A DNA stretch of 16,610 nt from QPIN01 sp964535875 (GTDB lineage Bacteria; Pseudomonadota; Gammaproteobacteria; Methylococcales; Methylomonadaceae), in the NCBI GenBank assembly GCA_964535875.1, contig CAZHUE010000042.1, positions 1 to 16,610 of the forward strand, given 5' to 3'. The position numbers and the translations under genes were made by a program. Within the stretch, counting starts at the first letter, position 1. Every line of letters starts with the position of its first letter. This document shows, piece after piece, positions 16,211 through 16,610 of this stretch. Below the pieces are notes generated by a model. That model was not told where the DNA came from. It saw only the letters and a list, made by a program, of their open reading frames with translations, and did no database searches.

Positions 16211-16610
16211 ACAATTGCTTTGCTCTATCAGTAAAGGAACTTACCATGGTATTGCAAATTTGATTAAAAACAACACCAAAGGCTAAACTAGCAAATCTGC
16301 CATTAATTTCAAATTCTAAATCTAAAGAAATTTTACTGGCATCTTCTCGTAAAGGAAGAAAGTTCCAAACACCATCAAGTGATGAAAAAGGGCCATTCAA
16401 CAAAGTTATAAATAACTGCTCTTTTCCTACACTCCGATTACTCGTTGAAAATAATTTATTAAAACCCGCTTTAGATATTTGTAATTCAGCTTCAACAATA
16501 TCCCCTTCTTTTTTTAGAATTTTACTTCCACTACACCAAGGTAAAAACTCTGGGTAAGATTCTATATCTCGGACCAGATCGAACATCTGCATAGCTGAAA
16601 CCTTAACTAA
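16203..16610 (-). CDS. ratA: RatA, START/polyketide cyclase-fold protein (5' end outside window)
   Basis: Member of the RatA/COQ10 family of START-like lipid-binding folds. E. coli RatA was reported to block association of ribosomal subunits; relatives bind ubiquinone. The visible part carries QMFDLVRDIESYPEFLPWCSGS, the hallmark family motif, NGPFSSLDGVWNFLPL in the centre, and FEINGRFASLAFGVVFNQIC near the C-terminus. An ATG at 16592 is not the true start: the frame stays open to the window edge and encodes LVKVSA directly before it, matching the usual family N-terminus, so roughly a dozen residues are probably missing. It overlaps rnfH by eight bases. In many relatives smpB lies divergently just upstream, which is outside this window. 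Confidence 0.92.
   Translation of the reverse strand, partial: LVKVSAMQMFDLVRDIESYPEFLPWCSGSKILKKEGDIVEAELQISKAGFNKLFSTSNRSVGKEQLFITLLNGPFSSLDGVWNFLPLREDASKISLDLEFEINGRFASLAFGVVFNQICNTMVSSFTDRAKQLYG

Noticed and set aside
15932..16610. ratA-rnfH as a true toxin-antitoxin system
   Set aside because: The pair is widely conserved housekeeping in gammaproteobacteria, and an antitoxin role for RnfH is not well established; described as such rather than as a defence module.

Overview
The window is AT-rich bacterial chromosome, most likely from a gammaproteobacterium. The support is the divergent fur/bamE pair, the adjacent rnfH and ratA genes, a Lol lipoprotein-release locus and a ComEC competence protein, all of recognisable Gram-negative type. 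I cannot place it below class from sequence alone; an aquatic or symbiotic lineage is only a guess. No tRNA, rRNA, insertion sequence, prophage or CRISPR array was seen.

Layout. (1) 1-5444, plus strand: a large hybrid histidine kinase (tandem HAMP, GAF, HisKA, HATPase, two receivers, HPt), cut by the left window edge, followed directly by a REC-PAS-PAS-GGDEF-EAL protein. (2) 5696-11780, minus strand, reading right to left: a DUF5610 protein, comEC, a stand-alone CheY-like receiver, a CheC-type phosphatase with both active-site motifs, and a PAS-PAS-GGDEF-EAL protein. (3) 12049-12567, plus strand: a DUF2062 membrane protein. (4) 12625-14971, minus strand: fur, a LolC/E-family permease and lolD, tightly packed. 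(5) 15358-15909, plus strand: bamE. (6) 15932-16610, minus strand: ratA (cut by the right edge) and rnfH.

How the genes may work together. The left half holds two convergent cyclic-di-GMP modules with homologous GGDEF-EAL cores. One couples a phosphorelay kinase to a receiver-bearing GGDEF-EAL enzyme. The other couples a single receiver and a CheC-like aspartyl-phosphate phosphatase to a receiver-less GGDEF-EAL enzyme. The kinase's HPt could feed both receivers, with CheC draining phosphate; this is inference. The right half is envelope and housekeeping: lipoprotein release (Lol), outer-membrane protein assembly (BamE), iron regulation (Fur), and RnfH/RatA. A Fur-box-like site lies between fur and bamE. 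Several gene starts are better placed at internal codons with good ribosome binding sites, including a UUG start for fur.
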